Counted from the first letter of the stretch, positions 42,292 to 55,163 are shown. The stretch is DNA of 64,000 bases from Diplonema papillatum (GCA_030068145.1 JAPJBO010000511.1:62001-126000); one strand, 5' to 3'. Program-made: numbers and translations. Notes: generated by a model not told the origin, from the sequence alone.

Positions 42292-42523
42292 TACCTAGCC
42301 CCCCCCGTGCATAAGATGGATAGCCAAACCCCCTTGATTAAGATGGATAACGGGCGAGAATGCCAATCCATCTTAAACACGGGGGTAAGGTACCCCTGTG
42401 CAAAGTGACTACACGTAGTCGGCAGTGCCCCTGTGTTTAAGATGGATACCCCCCTTGATTAAGATGGATACCGCCACAACCCGAGTTTTTTATCCATCTT
42501 ATGCACGGGGGGGGGGCTAGGTA
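42292..42523. mobile_element. TIR element, family T2, about 30-bp inverted ends
   Basis: TACCTAGCCCCCCCCGTGCA + TAAGATGGATA at the left, and its complement at 42491-42523. The central part carries further inverted copies of AAGATGGAT, so the whole element folds into nested stems. TA at both ends would fit a TA target duplication. Confidence 0.85.
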
Positions 42524-42696
42524 CACGGTGAAGTCCACCCTCAGAAGCTGGAGTTAAAAACGCTTTTCGGCCCTCTAACTCCAGCCTCAGAAGCTCGAGT
42601 TAAAAACGCTTTTCGGCCCTCTAGCTCCAGCCTCTGAGGCTGGACCCTCACCGTGGGGCGGGGCGGACCCAGCTTCTAAGGCTGGACTTCACCGTG
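42524..42696. mobile_element. TIR element, family T1, copy 1
   Basis: Left end CACGGTGAAGTCCA...CAGAAGCTGG and right end CCAGCTTCT...TGGACTTCACCGTG pair. Inside, a 58-bp unit with AACGCTTTTCGGCCCTCTA is repeated twice. Abuts family T2 directly. Relatives at 61817-62002 and 63239-63340. Confidence 0.85.
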
Positions 42697-43378
42697 CACC
42701 CCTGTTTGGCAATCATTCTGGACGCCCTTCTAGGTCAATGCTGTGTGTTGATGAGCAGACCCTTGAACTTAGCTCGAAAACGAGAGCTACCAGTAATCCC
42801 GTCAACTATTCCCTGCAGCGTTCGCATTATTTGGAACAGAGAGAGATCTCCAAGAACAGGTCTCGCATTGGCAGAGCCGAATCCGAGTGCTGTGACCCTT
42901 CCACGCACTCAAACGAAACGTGGAACTCTGTTCATTGGTCTGTCTACCAACGATCCAAGATACAATACACTTGCGTATAGGGCATTAAGATACCCACGGA
43001 AATGAGCTTGTGCCTGGACAGGTCACATCCGACAGGTTTGGGGTTCTTCCCGCAACGAGCCAATCACGAGACTTTGTTCTTCAAAAGTGCTCTCTCTCTC
43101 CAGGTAAGAGTATTAGAGGGGGGGAATGACAACTTAGACAAGAGAGCCACTGAAGGCCCACCCTGGTTTTTTCATCGGGCTGAGGGGTGGTGATGCGGGC
43201 ACGGGGGGGTCAACAAAGTGTTGGGAGGGGGGCCGTACAGAGGGGATGGGCACACAATTCCGTAAAGTTCCCGCATTAAAGCTAATGTTCTTTTTTTTTT
43301 TCCCAACGATGGCAAGGTTGGTCTAGGCAGGTTTTCTCCACCAGCGAACACCGGGCCCGCTTCTTTTTTAAGCTTGAG

Positions 43379-43798
43379 TGGTACCCCCGAAAACCCCGTA
43401 TTGCGTAGTTCCTACGTAGTTCGTGCGTATAAGTCGATCGTTGAGTGCGTGAGCCCCTCCGAATAGAAAGGTCCATCACACTTACGTAGTTCGTGTGTAT
43501 AAGTCGAACTTTGAGTGCGTGAGCCCCTCCGAATAGAAAGGTCCATCACACTTACGTAGTTCGTGTGTATAAGTCGAACTTTGAGTGCGTGAGCCCCTCC
43601 GAAGAAAGGTAGCCCGGGTCACCCCCTCCTTCTCTTGGTCGCCTGGTCTTGCGTCTTGTTGATCCGTCCGGGCTGGGGGCTTCGCGCTTCCCCTTCGTCT
43701 TGCATCACCTCGTCTCCACTCCCTGCCGCACGGGCTTCTACGCGCGTAGTTAGTGCGGCGTTCTTGCGTACTTCGTTACTTCGGTTTTCGGGGTACCA
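43379..43798. mobile_element. P1-family TIR element with internal amplification
   Basis: Same ends as the 41774 element (TGGTACCCCCGAAAAC and GGTTTTCGGGGTACCA). Internally a unit of about 65 bp (AACTTTGAGTGCGTGAGCCC) is repeated three times, and unrelated sequence follows. No TTAA on the right flank, where a (GT)n tract starts. Confidence 0.75.
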
Positions 43799-44872
43799 TT
43801 GTGTGTGTGTGTGTGTGTGTCAGCTTGTGGGTGTCTAGCGCTCAAGCAGTGGAATGCTCAGTAGATCGCGGAGTCTTTTTTGTTGACGCTTACGCCCGCC
43901 AATAAACCCAGATTCACGTGCGCTTCGCGTGGGCTACAGCATATTTAACTCCTTTGAGACTTTAGACGTTCCCGCCGAGATGCCGCGTGTTTGCTAAGAC
44001 CAGGGGTGACAACTCGGCGTAATTCTTCATCTGCACCGACTTTAAGGAGGTAAACTCCGCTTTGAAATTCCGGGGACGGAATTTTGAAGTATTTTGTGTT
44101 TCCGGCGCATTTTTTTGTGCTTCCGACGATCCCGAATGGGCGTACAGTATTTTTATTTATTTATTTATTTTGCGATGAAGAGCTTCTCGGTTTCCCTTGG
44201 AGTGCACCGGTTGACAGTTGAGGCGGGGGTCGGGTCTTCTTAGTCTGTGCGAACACATGAAGGGTTAGCGGTGTTCGCCGTGCCTACAGCAATGAGCCGG
44301 TCCATCCCCTCTTGATAGACCGTGATCGACCGGAGAATACAGCACCGGGCAGTTCGATGCAGCTCTAGGGACCAGATTTTCTCTGCCAGCGGGAGTCGCT
44401 TGGGCTCGCTGTTTTGTGCTGCTGACAACTTTTTTGGAGGGGTGGAACGTGGCTTGCAAATTGCGGAGTTTTGACGGAGGGTCACACTTTCAGTGCTTTG
44501 TTCTCGTGCACAGCCGCTTGTGCCGTCTTATGCTGTAGAAGCATGGAGTATCTGCCGTTTGTACCTCGGTTCTCGTTTCTGAGTGGGTTCGGTCACTATC
44601 CACGGACGCTGCGTACGGGGGGTCTTGCATTTTTTTTTTTTTGTGCCTTTTTAAGACTCTGTTTGCTTCATTTATGGGATTTGTTGGTTGGGCGTTTGCT
44701 TCTCTTCTTCGCTGTTCATAGTTGTGTCGCTCCTCGATCCAAGAATTCCGGAACCAGTCTCCGCGATGCTTGTTGTGCTGAGCAACGCGGACTTGATTGG
44801 TGACACTGCACAACTGGTGCATATAGCTAGAGGGTAGCAGCGGTCTGACTCACGTGCGCGCGTAGAGTTGCC

Positions 44873-45318
44873 CCGTTTTTATAGTTTTTGTGTTTCCGAC
44901 GATCCGAATGGACGTACAGGTTGGTGTCTTTCGACCTTTTGGATGCTTGTGAAGTTCAGCTTAGTGCGTGCTTGTGGTGATCGGTGGGGTTCCCAAAAGA
45001 AAATGTTCCGTGTTATCGTATCTTCGAGCTAGACTTGATCTCGTGCATTAGCCAAGTGGCCCATTCTGTTGCTTTTCCGCTGGGCTCCTGATAGCGGACT
45101 CGCGCGCAAACAGACAGTATGACTGCTGTGTTGCGGGCTGCAAATTCATCCAATACTTGTCTGTACGTTACCTCACTCTGTCCAAAGATGCGCGTGAGGT
45201 TGGCTTCGGGTCCGTAGCATAGAATATGTCGTTCATCGCCAGCCGTCAGGACATGATCTGCACTTCCTCGGTGGTAGCAGCCTTCTACGGCGCACTCGTT
45301 GCGGGTTTTGAGCGGCAT
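44873..45318 (-). repeat. Retroposon-like 3' end, family R1, long copy 1 (with ORF fragment)
   Basis: On the minus strand a 101-codon frame (45318-45013; contains RHILCYGPEANLTRIFGQSE and ends ...MHEIKSSSKIR) is followed by about 120 bp of untranslated sequence. This ends GGTCGAAAGACACC...ATCGTCGGAAACAC and an A-rich tail. The arrangement of frame, UTR, conserved end and A-run fits the 3' end of a retroposed transcript or LINE-like element. The frame matches no family I know. The long relative is 54246-54590; tail-only copies lie at 27369, 37778, 45373, 49586, 56527 and 57733. Confidence 0.65.
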
Positions 45319-45372
45319 GATGGCTCTACGGGTGAGTGCTTGGAGGAGATCCGTAGTTTTTTTTTTTTTTTT

Positions 45373-45440
45373 TTTGTGTTTCCGAATCCCGCATGGGCGT
45401 ACAGATTGGTGCCTTTCGACCTGTGTTTGCTTGTGATGTT
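45373..45440 (-). repeat. R1 retroposon tail, short copy with 18-A run
   Basis: GGTCGAAAGGCACCAATCTG...TTCGGAAACAC followed by an uninterrupted run of about 18 A (T on the plus strand at 45358-45375). The clearest poly(A) end of the family. Confidence 0.75.
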
Positions 45441-46322
45441 CAGCTTGATGCGTCTTAGTGGATGGTGGGCTTGCCGGGGGGTTGGCGGGTGCTTTTTTTA
45501 AGAGTTTTTAGAGTGAAAGTTCGCTTCAAACTCCAGGTTGCGATACTGATTCGTGTTTTCTTCTTTCTTGATGGATTCCATTCAGATTGGCAACAACAGG
45601 TTCTTTTGATCCTTTCCTTCCCCGGAGTGCAGGCATGTTCTGACTGCTGAACGATCGAACGATCAAAGAAGGTCTGTTTCATTTATGGACTGTTTCTTGT
45701 GGTAAAGTTTTTATTATGTTCTTCTGCAGCCGCGTTCCAGGCTCTTATTTTTAGTTCAGACCCTCGCAGGCTTGATCGCGTGCTGCTGTGCTCAAGAAGA
45801 AGGCCGTTTTGTATTGGAACCCCTTCGGGGCGGAGGAAAGGCGGGGGTTTTGGGACGATTTGGTTTGGGACTAATTCGTTGGTCAAATCCGACAACAAAA
45901 CAAAAATCGGCGGACTCCTCTCCTGTGCCTATCTCGCAGTTGCCTTTGTGGGAAACTACGGACCGGCGCTTCGATCGGGAACCTGAGATGTTTCTCCTGA
46001 ACCTATCTCAGGATACATTGAAAATACCGTAGTAGGCATGAGTCCGGGGGCTCGGACAGCAAACTGAAATTAGTCCCAGGCAGCCGCTCAAAAGAGGGGT
46101 TTGCCATGAAAAAAGGCCTGCTCGACAGTGCTATTTCTCTGTCGGCGTGCCGGGTTCGTTGCACTGCCTTGACCTTTTTTTTATCGCGAGAAACAGCCTG
46201 TGCCTTCTCCTTTGGGCACAAACATGGCACCGGTTGCTCAACTCGAAGCTTTTCTTTGAAGGGTGCGTTTTCGAGTGCATCTTTTTTTAGAGTTATTTTT
46301 TTGTATAAGCACCTGCTTTGCA

Positions 46323-46520
46323 GGAAATACTTGAGGAGGCTGCCAGCTGCAAAAGATCAAAGAGGAGGTAAATGTGCTGTAGCCCACACGAAACACAGGT
46401 GAATCTGGGCTCAGTGGCGGGCGTAAGCGTTCAACAAAAAAGACCCATTTTGTAGTTGTATTGTTTCTCCCTATCTAGCCTCCTTCGAAGTAAGCACAAG
46501 GCAGCCCCTCGAGTATTTCC
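46323..46520. mobile_element. TIR element, family M1, copy 2
   Basis: Ends GGAAATACTTGAGGAGGCTG + CC and GGCAGCCCCTCGAGTATTTC + C. Interior matches 17774-17967 in inverse orientation (ACGAAACACAGGTGAATCTG). Confidence 0.8.
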
Positions 46521-46710
46521 GCCTGCCGTAGGCCCCCGAATTTTGGGCCACAGGTAGCAGCCAGTTGATGCCGAGGCCTGGGAGCCCAGCCTCTGTGAAG
46601 CCGGGAGCTAAATTTAGAGCAAAAATACTCGACGTGGCTGCTTCAACTCCGAATGGAAGGGAGGAAATATAGAGGTAGAGGGGCAAATACAATACAAACA
46701 CAATCTGATT

Positions 46711-46914
46711 TGTTCTTCGCTTACACCACCGTGTGTTGTTTTCTCACTCAGGGCGTTGACCTGTTGTGTTTGTGTGATTTGTCGTGTAGGGAAAGACCCG
46801 CATGACTTCACGTCCGTTCAACACGTGGTTCGGTAGATACAGCACTTGGGATCCCTTCTTCTTTGTCGGGCAGCATCGTCGAGCATTTCCTTTCAAGCTG
46901 GCGCTTATGTAAAA
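46711..46914. repeat. Dispersed repeat R2, copy 2
   Basis: See the copy at 39812. Upstream similarity with copy 3 extends to ATACTCGACGTNGCTGCTTC (46624-46645). Confidence 0.9.
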
Positions 46915-47874
46915 CAGAAAAAAAGCGTCGCACGTTTACACGCGTTTTGGGAGCAACGCGCCCGCTTCTCGCTCTTAGCCCTTCAGCGTCGGAGGCTAGG
47001 ACTCCGCCAGTAACTGACTCCACCCCTGTAGAAGCAACAACGGCCCTGAGCCACAGAGACTTGAGTGAACAGGTCGGAAGCCACCGCGCAGGATTAAGAA
47101 AAGGGTCACCCACAAAAGAAAGCTGAAGACACGAAAACGCTCTTTTGAAAAGCCGTCATAGACACTTTCGCTGCGAGGCATTGTCCTGAGAGGGTCCAAA
47201 GAAAAAGACTGCGAAGGGGTGCGGTGAAAGTTCGCTTGAGACTCCGGGAGGATAAAGGGGGGTCGAATAATAACTGATATTTGACACACGTCTCGTTGTC
47301 TAAAAACACTACCAATATTCGATCCTGCTACTGTTCGGCTACCCGGAACTTTTTTTAGTATTCGACAAATCGAATAATAACACAGGTGTTATTATTCGAC
47401 CCCCCCCTTTAAAGTCTCCCCGGTGACTTTTTTTGTCCGTTTTATTGCCTTTGCTCCATTTTCGGTACGGGGTCAGTTAATAAACCCTTCGGGTTCTTCT
47501 TCTTTTACTTCCAGCTTTTTTCTTCCGTTCCCGTCTGTGCGTGCATGTTGCGCAGCAGCCAGGAAGGATTTTTTACCCTGGAATTGAGAAGGAAAACTTC
47601 GACCAGTTCGGGCGTCGTCGAAGAACACGGACTGCCTGACTGCCTGCGACAGGACGAATGGTTGCATGACATCCAGGAAGTGTTCGTAGACTCTTGAATC
47701 GAGACGAGGCAAACTTCGTCAGACCGGGGGGTGCAGGCACCCCCCGCGGTCTGCGACGGGAACGAAGGCGAGCATGTCGGCAAGATGCATCGGAATCACC
47801 GCAACAGCGCTTTGGAAGCAAGTGTTGAGGTGATTCGTGACCCCGCCGAAGCCCACCGCCGATGCGTCGTCGCC

Positions 47875-48228
47875 AGAAGGGCGCTGCTAAGATTCCAGGG
47901 TTGTGCGAAACGCCAGAAGGGCACTGCTAAGATTCCAGGGTTGTGCGAAACGCCAGAAGGGCACTGCTAAGGTTCCAGGGCTGTGCGAAACGCCCAGAAG
48001 GGCACTGCTAAGATTCCAGGGCTGTGCGAAACGCCAGAAGGGCACTGCTGAGATTCCAGGGTTGTGCGAAACGCCAGAAGGGCACTGCTAAGATTCCAGG
48101 GCTGTGCGAAACGCCCAGAAGGGCACTGCTAAGATTCCAGGGCTGTGCGAAACGCCAGAAGGGCACTGCTGAGATTCCAGGGTTGTGCGAAACGCCAGAA
48201 GGGCACTGCTAAGATTCCAGGGTTGTGC
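47875..48228. repeat. 40-bp tandem repeat x 9 with 121-bp super-period
   Basis: Units GAAGGGCACTGCTAAGATTC + CAGGGTTGTGCGAAACGCCA. Every third unit has an extra C (CGCCCAGAA), giving a 40+40+41 rhythm that shifts the reading frame. Short frames through it are repeat by-products. Confidence 0.93.
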
Positions 48229-48483
48229 GTTGTACTGTTGCCATCGGAGTACCCGCACGCAGTTCTGATAAGCCACGTTTTCACGAGCCCTTGCCTTCGT
48301 CGGTACCCACTTGAACTGGACGAGAATCATTATAAAAGCTGGTGGTTGGCGGACAGCAAAGTTCTCCTCCCGTTTTTTCGCAAGACTGGCGCCTGCAGAA
48401 TGCATAGTTGGCGCCTCTCAAGGTCAGAGACCGTGTTTCTCAAGTTTACTGGTTTGAAATGCGCATGCTACACACTCTCATTC

Positions 48484-48508
48484 ACACACACACACACACA
48501 CACACACG
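48484..48508. repeat. (CA)n microsatellite
   Basis: About 12 CA repeats. Confidence 0.95.
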
Positions 48509-48509
48509 C

Positions 48510-50385
48510 GCACGAGGAATTGGTACGATTCCCACTACACTCTCGCCGACCGAACCACCCCACCACTGCTCTCCCAAAACACAGCAGCTTGTGTATTCCA
48601 GATTTGCTTGAATTGCATTGCGTTTGTATTGCGTGAAAGTGTGGAAAAAAACAGACTGCAGCTGAGTGGCCAAAACGGACTCAGGCACCGCGCCGTTCTA
48701 ATCAGGTCAAGCGCGGGCAAACGGCGAGGGTAACTGTGACTAGCCTCTCCTCAGGTAGCCGAATACCTCGTCTTCTAATTGAAGACGCGCGTGAGGACCG
48801 ACGAGATTCCCTTCTGACATTGCCTGCTGTCTGGCGGATAAGGCAGCGGGAAACGAACCTTGATAGCGAAGAAAAGACCCTGCTGAGTGTGGACTCGTTT
48901 TGTGCAGTGACGCGAGATGCTAGCGAGTCGCGTTGTATGCGCAAAAGGTTGACTTCGAGTCGCTGGCGACCTTGCGATAGCAGCTCCTTCGTTGCCTAGG
49001 ATCTGGTACTGCTACCAGAGCAACCAGCTACGGTCATGTGGGGCTGAGTCACAAGCCCAGCAGCGCCAACGCAAGTCCGAAAGATCCGCAAAGACGAGCA
49101 ATTCGGTGTGGAATGCGGCTACGACCTCGGGGACTGAAAAATTCTTCCGAGAACTCTATTTTTTTTTTTTGCGTATAGACTATTACTTGGTAATGTTTAA
49201 AGAGCTATAAGCGCGAGACAGAGAGAGAGAGAGATAGTGAGGGAGAGAGAGAGAGAGAGAAGGACGTCGCTTGAAAGTGCGGGGGTTTCAGAGTCTTCAG
49301 GCGCGGCGTTTGAGTGATAAAGGTGAGAGACGAGCAGAGCATTGCAGGACCCATCTCGGAGGAGTTTCCCGACGCCAGGGCAGTGATGCGCCTGCATGAG
49401 CGTACCGCTGGTAGCGCGGTAGTGCTGACGTACCGTGTGCAGTTCTTCGGGCGCACGGTGGTACAGAAGTGTGCCCCACAGCAACCCGGTCTGGTTGCGG
49501 GAATTCGGACTTGAATACTGCCTCCCCTAGCTATACACCGGTTTTATGCTGCAAGTAGACGGGTTTGTTTGTTGAGTGTTGTGTGCGGTGCTTCCGATGA
49601 TCCCGTGGGGGGCGTACAGATCGGTGTCCTTCGACCTTTTTTAGAGTAAAAGTTCGCTTGAAACTTTGTTGTTTGACCGTTTTTCTCTCCTGCCACCAGA
49701 CGATCAAACGGGGCCGACATGCTGTCTGGTGCCTTTCGACGTCCCCCGCCCCCCCAACGACAGCAAGGTGTCAGACGACCCCCCTCGGAGGTGTTTGCTT
49801 CCTTTTGGCAGGTTTTCTCTACCGGCGGGGAAGTTGCTTGTAACAGCTGTTTTTTTTTCTTTGTTTCCTGTTTTTCCCCCCTTCGACGCTTCTTGGCTGG
49901 TTTTTCCTAGATTGTTGCTGGCAGCCGATTCTTATGTTTGAGAGTACCCTTTTTCGTAAGGTGTTGCTGGGGTCCGTTTCTGCGCGGTGAAATGTGCGAA
50001 CCCTCCTTCTGATCCGATGGTGGTGCCTGGGTGCACGGACGACTTACCAGCATGCAAAGGACATGACTGTCTGACCGTTGCACAAACACCTTCAAACCCG
50101 CACCGTGTGCACGTGGGATCGATCTAGGCCTTGGTCTCTCTTTCGTGCACCTTCGTTCCTTTCTTGTTTCTGAAATTGATAACAGGCTGCTTTGTCGTAG
50201 TCTCTTTCAACGTGGGGGCGGGCTTAGTTTCATGTTGAGTCCTCCCCTTCCCAAAAACAAAAAAAAAAAAATGCCGGAACGGGTGGTCACAACCTGGAGC
50301 ACACAGGCCCAAACATTAATCGTCTGCTCACTTGTATTTCCCTTTGGAGGGGGGAAATCTTAGTTTAACCACATACGGACGGAGG
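48510..50385. other. Gene-poor region
   Basis: (GA)n-rich stretch at 49216-49262, an R1 tail copy (49586-49641) immediately followed by the TTAGAGTAAAAGTTCGCTTG motif, and the CTCTACCGGCGG segment (49818). No gene supported. Confidence 0.4.
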
Positions 50386-50657
50386 GGGGAAAATCTTAGT
50401 TTCGTGTTCAGGCGCTACTTGCCTCTAAGTGTTTGATGCTAGCATCAAGTCTTCTTCGCGGAATGCAGAGTCTTTTTTTCTTCTTTTTTTCTTTTTTTCC
50501 CGTTTTCTGTTTTTCTGTTCTTTCTTTCGTTGTCGACAATTTCTTTTTTCTCCTTTTACTTCTAATTTTAACTTTAATTTTCTTTACCATGGTATTTTTG
50601 GACTTTCTGGTGCCGTAGAGTAGTTCTTCTTTCTCTATGCCGCCCACGTCGATGTTG
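50386..50657. repeat. Dispersed repeat R4, copy 2
   Basis: Matches 34601-34835 apart from differences in the T/C-rich middle. Confidence 0.85.
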
Positions 50658-50919
50658 GGGGGGGGTGGGCTAATTTGGTAAAAAGGGACTTTTTTTGGGT
50701 AAGCCTCAGGTCATACTCAGAGGGGGGGAGATGGGTCAGAAATAGGAACCGAGGGGCGCATAATTCTGCCCGACGAAGGTCGCATTTGAAAGACCTGTGC
50801 CATAACGTTCCAATAGAACAAACGACGGCCACTTTCGATGAGTATTTGGCTTGTACATGCTCACAGGAATAACCTTGTGTTAAACGACGCATATATGCGT
50901 CGTTCGTCCGTATGTGGTT

Positions 50920-53040
50920 AATGTTTAGGCAGAGCACTGCCTCTCATGCATAGGAAGATGTCGTCTAGGAAAGGGATGCAAAATAGAAAATAGAAAGTTG
51001 TAAAGAGGGGAGTGTACGGCTCCCAAAGTGGGGAATGAAACCTTGAGGGACTAGCCCCCTGTGTTTTTCCGGGTGGTGACGACGTGCAAAGAAATGTGCT
51101 TGGAATGGATATGTTCAACACCGCACTGGTCCAGTCTGCGCCACTCAAGTCAAGTTGTTTCTCTGGACAGATTGGAGCGGCAAACCTGTCGTTCGGATTA
51201 TTATTAGTCTTCAAGGAAACAAGTTTATTTTCCTACAAAAAAAAAACTAGTAACTGTCGGCCCGCAAACTAATCTTGCCTTTTGAAATAGGATTCCTATA
51301 AAGCACCTTCGATGCCCACTCCTTGCTTCATGAACGAGAAGCCATTCGTAAAAGGCGTCACTGCAAGAGCGGGCTTCAAATGGCTATGTACGACTGATCC
51401 AAAACTCCCCCGCACACGGACTATTAACAAGTGCACTTTCGGGTGAAAGCAGACATGTGTGGCGCGTTGAACGTTGTCTTCTGCCTGCCCTTGCAGGAAC
51501 TAGGTGGCTGCCAAAAAAGGTGCGAACACGAGAAAACGTGCTGGAACCCCACACCAAACACAGGTAAATCGGGGTATAGTGTGGGGCGGCATTCAACAAC
51601 AGCTCGTGCCCCCACGCGCCTCCGAATGATCGGCAGCTTGTTTCGTCGTGTATGTGCCAGTCACCAACAAGCAATGTGCCGATTTTGTGCTGGTTTCCTG
51701 GGGTGGATCCTTGCAGCGGCCCACGTAGAAAAAACGTGTAGTGTTTGGATCGACGGCTAACTGCTCGTCCTGTGCCTGGTCGGTAAGATTAATCGTGTGG
51801 TGACCTCTCAGGGATACAGACCGGCTTCGAGATAAGACGTCGTGTTCTACTTCAGGGAAAGCGTCCCTCGCATCACAATTTAGTATGTTCGAGAAAGACG
51901 CGGTTTTGTTTTCTTGCTGTACTTGGGTTCGTTTGTCGACAACATGATTTACTTTGCAGCGTGTTTGCGGGCGCCGTTCAGCGACGGCGGTTTGGAGTTT
52001 CTTTCTTTACCATGGTATTTCTGGGATTTCGACAAAAAAAAAAAGCGAACGAAATCGTGCGTGAGGCACAATAACCCGTGCTCTGGGAGGGGGGGGTTGC
52101 CCGCCCTATTTCAAGGCTGACGGTTGCGTTGAGTTTTCTACTTGATAAGAATGATGGGGTGTTTCGTTCTCTTGTACCTTGGCTCGTTACCGAAGTCGCC
52201 GTTCAACTACCAAAAAAAAAAAAAAAACTTGTATGGCTCTGGTGTTTCCCAACAGGACACCCTCCCAGACGTCCTAAAAAGGGAACACCCCCACGTGGAG
52301 TCCTGCAGAAATCCTATATTTCTGACTTGGGTAACACCGACGGCGCTTTCTTTTGGGTTATGCCCGCTGGCGGGTTTCTCAGCTGTTTGTTTGGTCAGTT
52401 GTATATGCGGACAACGTGTGATGCTGCTGTGACACCCCACTGTGCGTAACATCTGAACACACAGGGCGGTGCACTGTACGGCAGGTATGGCGAGGGTACG
52501 TCGGTACCTTGACCTACACACCACCGTTGTAGGCACTCAGTGGGTGCGAATGGTCTGTGCCAAGCGCTAGCAACCGTAGTTCCATTGATGCGACTCTCCG
52601 CTTCCCCACCTGCAAAAGTAAGACTCGCGTCAAGCTCATTGCACAGGGGATTTCTCCTCTTCGCTGTCCGGTTCCCTTTGACTGCTGTTTCGCCAGATGG
52701 TAGGGATGGATAGAAGAGGAGCCGCGAACCGGACGACACTGATCTGCCATCGATACACCGTCTCGTACAAAACTGCCGCGACTGTTGTCACGGGTGTCCA
52801 TCTTTCGTTGCTTCGTGGTAATGATAATTCTTAGTTCGCATCATCAGCTCAGAAGCAACCGCTCGTACTTTCGGGAAGGATTCTTTCTCAAATTAGAAGA
52901 GACGCGGAAAAGGAACGGAAAAAAAATGATGTGGGAAGGGGTGGCCCCAAAACAAACAACCCAAACCCCCCCCGACCCCCAAAGTCTGGGACAACCTGGC
53001 GAAACTGATAGAGTCAGTTTGACCATAGGGAAGGGAGGGG
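50920..53040. other. Gene-poor region
   Basis: A short dispersed segment CACTGCCTCTCATGCAT (50934-50950) recurs at 53780 and 58437. No protein frame with recognisable features. Confidence 0.4.
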
Positions 53041-53044
53041 GGGG

Positions 53045-53395
53045 GTTGCCAGCGCTCTTGTTAAGGATCAGCCACTTTGGCCGGATGGCCGGATAAACCA
53101 GACCCCCCCCCCCCCCTCTACAGTGCAGTTGCCTTGGAGGCTGGGTGGTCAAATTCTCGAAGGTGAAATGGTCAAAATTCCCTGCCAAAAGTGGGCCCAC
53201 AAAAATTTTCCAAAGTGTGGTATTTAGGGTATTTGGGGCAAAAAAAAATTTTTTTTTCTGACCGCCCACCGTGGTGACCGCCTTAGAGTGTGACAGGTAG
53301 CGTCTCCCCCCTCCACAGTGAAAGTAGCCTGAGGGGGGGGGGGGTCAGCCGGCTGATGGATGGATGGATGGTTCTTAACAAGATGCCTGGGGGTT
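53045..53395. repeat. Dispersed TIR-like element F1, copy 1
   Basis: Starts CAGCGCTCTTGTTAAGGATC and ends GGTTCTTAACAAGATGCCTG, imperfect inverted ends. Inside are ACAGTGCAGTTGCCTTGGAG, AAAGTGGGCCCACAAAAATT and C/G runs. Copies at 59395-59713 (inverted) and 60070-60345. Confidence 0.8.
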
Positions 53396-53894
53396 GCTGT
53401 TCCTTGTAGTGCGAGGATCGGCAAACACGCCCTGCTTTGGAATAGCACGGATTGGTTGGTTTCGTTTAACATTCTCGTGTGTAGCCGTTGTTCCGGAAAT
53501 GAACCCTACAAATGTTGCACTTTCTGACTGAGCTAACGAACTGCGAAAGCAGGGCTTCTCTCACACCATGCTTTCTTGCTCGCACCCGTCTCCGTGGAAT
53601 TCTGGCGAACAAACGGAAAGTCTGCCTGGTTGAATGGTTCTGTGAGCCAAGCCGACACTGACCAATATATTGCTGACGATCAAACCCGGTGTTGGCGTGC
53701 CTGCGCATGTCTCTCCCGTGAAAGTTGGCTTGAAAGTCCGGTAGGGAACCCTTAGTTTAATGTTTGAGAACACTCCCTCTCATTCATGTATGATGCTAGC
53801 AGCGGGTGGTGGTTTCGGCAGTTGCATGCGGCGCGCTTTTGAAGGGTGCTCAAAAGTACGAGGTTGGCTGCGATGCTCTGCAATAATAGTTGAG

Positions 53895-54030
53895 GTTGGG
53901 ACGCAGACTATCTGTAGCCATAGCCTGCATTAGTCACTAGATTGATTACCGCTGCGATCGTACCGTGTGGTGATATCTGTAGCGATAGCCTGCATTAGTC
54001 ACTAGATTGATTACCTCTGCGATCGTGCCG
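53895..54030. repeat. 66-bp direct duplication
   Basis: Two copies of a unit with GATAGCCTGCATTAGTCACT and TGCGATCGTNCCGTGTGGTGA. Part of it recurs at 4950-5000. Confidence 0.9.
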
Positions 54031-54245
54031 TGTGGTGAGAGGCGGCGTTGCGGTTGCGGTGGTTGATCAGGGGTCGGAAAGGATTCAGAAGTCGTGCGGT
54101 TGCAGGGGGGATACAATGCTGATGGACGGGTTGGCGCGGAATGGCTGCGGACGGAGATTTAGACGGGAGAGAGTCGTGGCTTGCTGATGTTTGGTTGGGC
54201 TGGGGTACTGTGTTTGGGTGGGGGGGGTTTGAACATTCTTCTGTT

Positions 54246-54590
54246 TTTTTGTGTTTCCGACGATCCCGAATGGACGTGCAGATTGGTGTCTTTCGACATT
54301 TTGTGTGCTTGTGAAGTGCAGCTTAGTGCGTGCTTGTGGTGATCGGTGGGGTTCCCGAAAGAAATGTTTTGTGCTATCGCATCTTCTAGCTAGACTTGAT
54401 CTCGTGCATTAGCTAAGTGCCCATTCTGTTGCTTTCCCGCTGGGCTCCTGATAGCGGACTCGCGCGCAATGACTGCTGTGTTGCGGGCTGCAAATTCATC
54501 CAATATTTGTCTGTAGGTTACCTCACTCTGTCCAAAGATGCGCGTGAGGTTGGCTTCGGGTCCGTAGCATATAATATGTCGTTTTTTTTT
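54246..54590 (-). repeat. Retroposon-like 3' end, family R1, long copy 2
   Basis: Matches 44888-45235 over about 340 bp. The frame (ICYGPEANLTRIFGQSEVTY) is kept in its first part but shifted after AARNTAVI by a 9-11 bp deletion, so it is a decayed copy. Similarity stops at ATATGTCG, where a T-run begins. Confidence 0.8.
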
Positions 54591-55163
54591 TAGCCACATG
54601 CAATGTGTGAGGAAACTGAACCGCTCAAGTAGGACCTTCTGATCATGATCATTTGCCAAATTTGCCACCTGAAACCACGTCCAGGATTTGGGCTCAGGGT
54701 AGTGCGGTCAACGAAAACTCTAGTTTCCCTTTCTACTTTCTCCTACTCTCGCGGTGTACGGTTTTGTGTTTGCGGCTTTGTCGGTCAGGGATCATTCTAA
54801 TCCCCGAAATTCGGGAAAATCGTGGTTAAAAAGTCTGTAGCATGGCCGGAAAGATTTGTTTTCCACGTTGAGCGAGGTTTTTGCAATGGCCTGTAATCCT
54901 TGGGTGTGTTGCTGCTTCGCCACCTTGCTGTAGACCCCACCTGTGGGTCCTGCGGGTCTGCAGCCTCCGTGTCTCTGGCCTTGCGAGCACAACAAGAACT
55001 CACCAGAAACTCCTGTGGATAGACCCTTTTTAACCGGCCTGTTTTGAGAATATTTTTTTTAGCCACAGGTGGGGTTGGCATTGTTGTTGGTGGCGGTAGG
55101 TGTTTGTTGCTGCTGTCGCTGTGTCAATATTTTCATGTTTCTTCTTTTGGCACCTGCTTTGTA

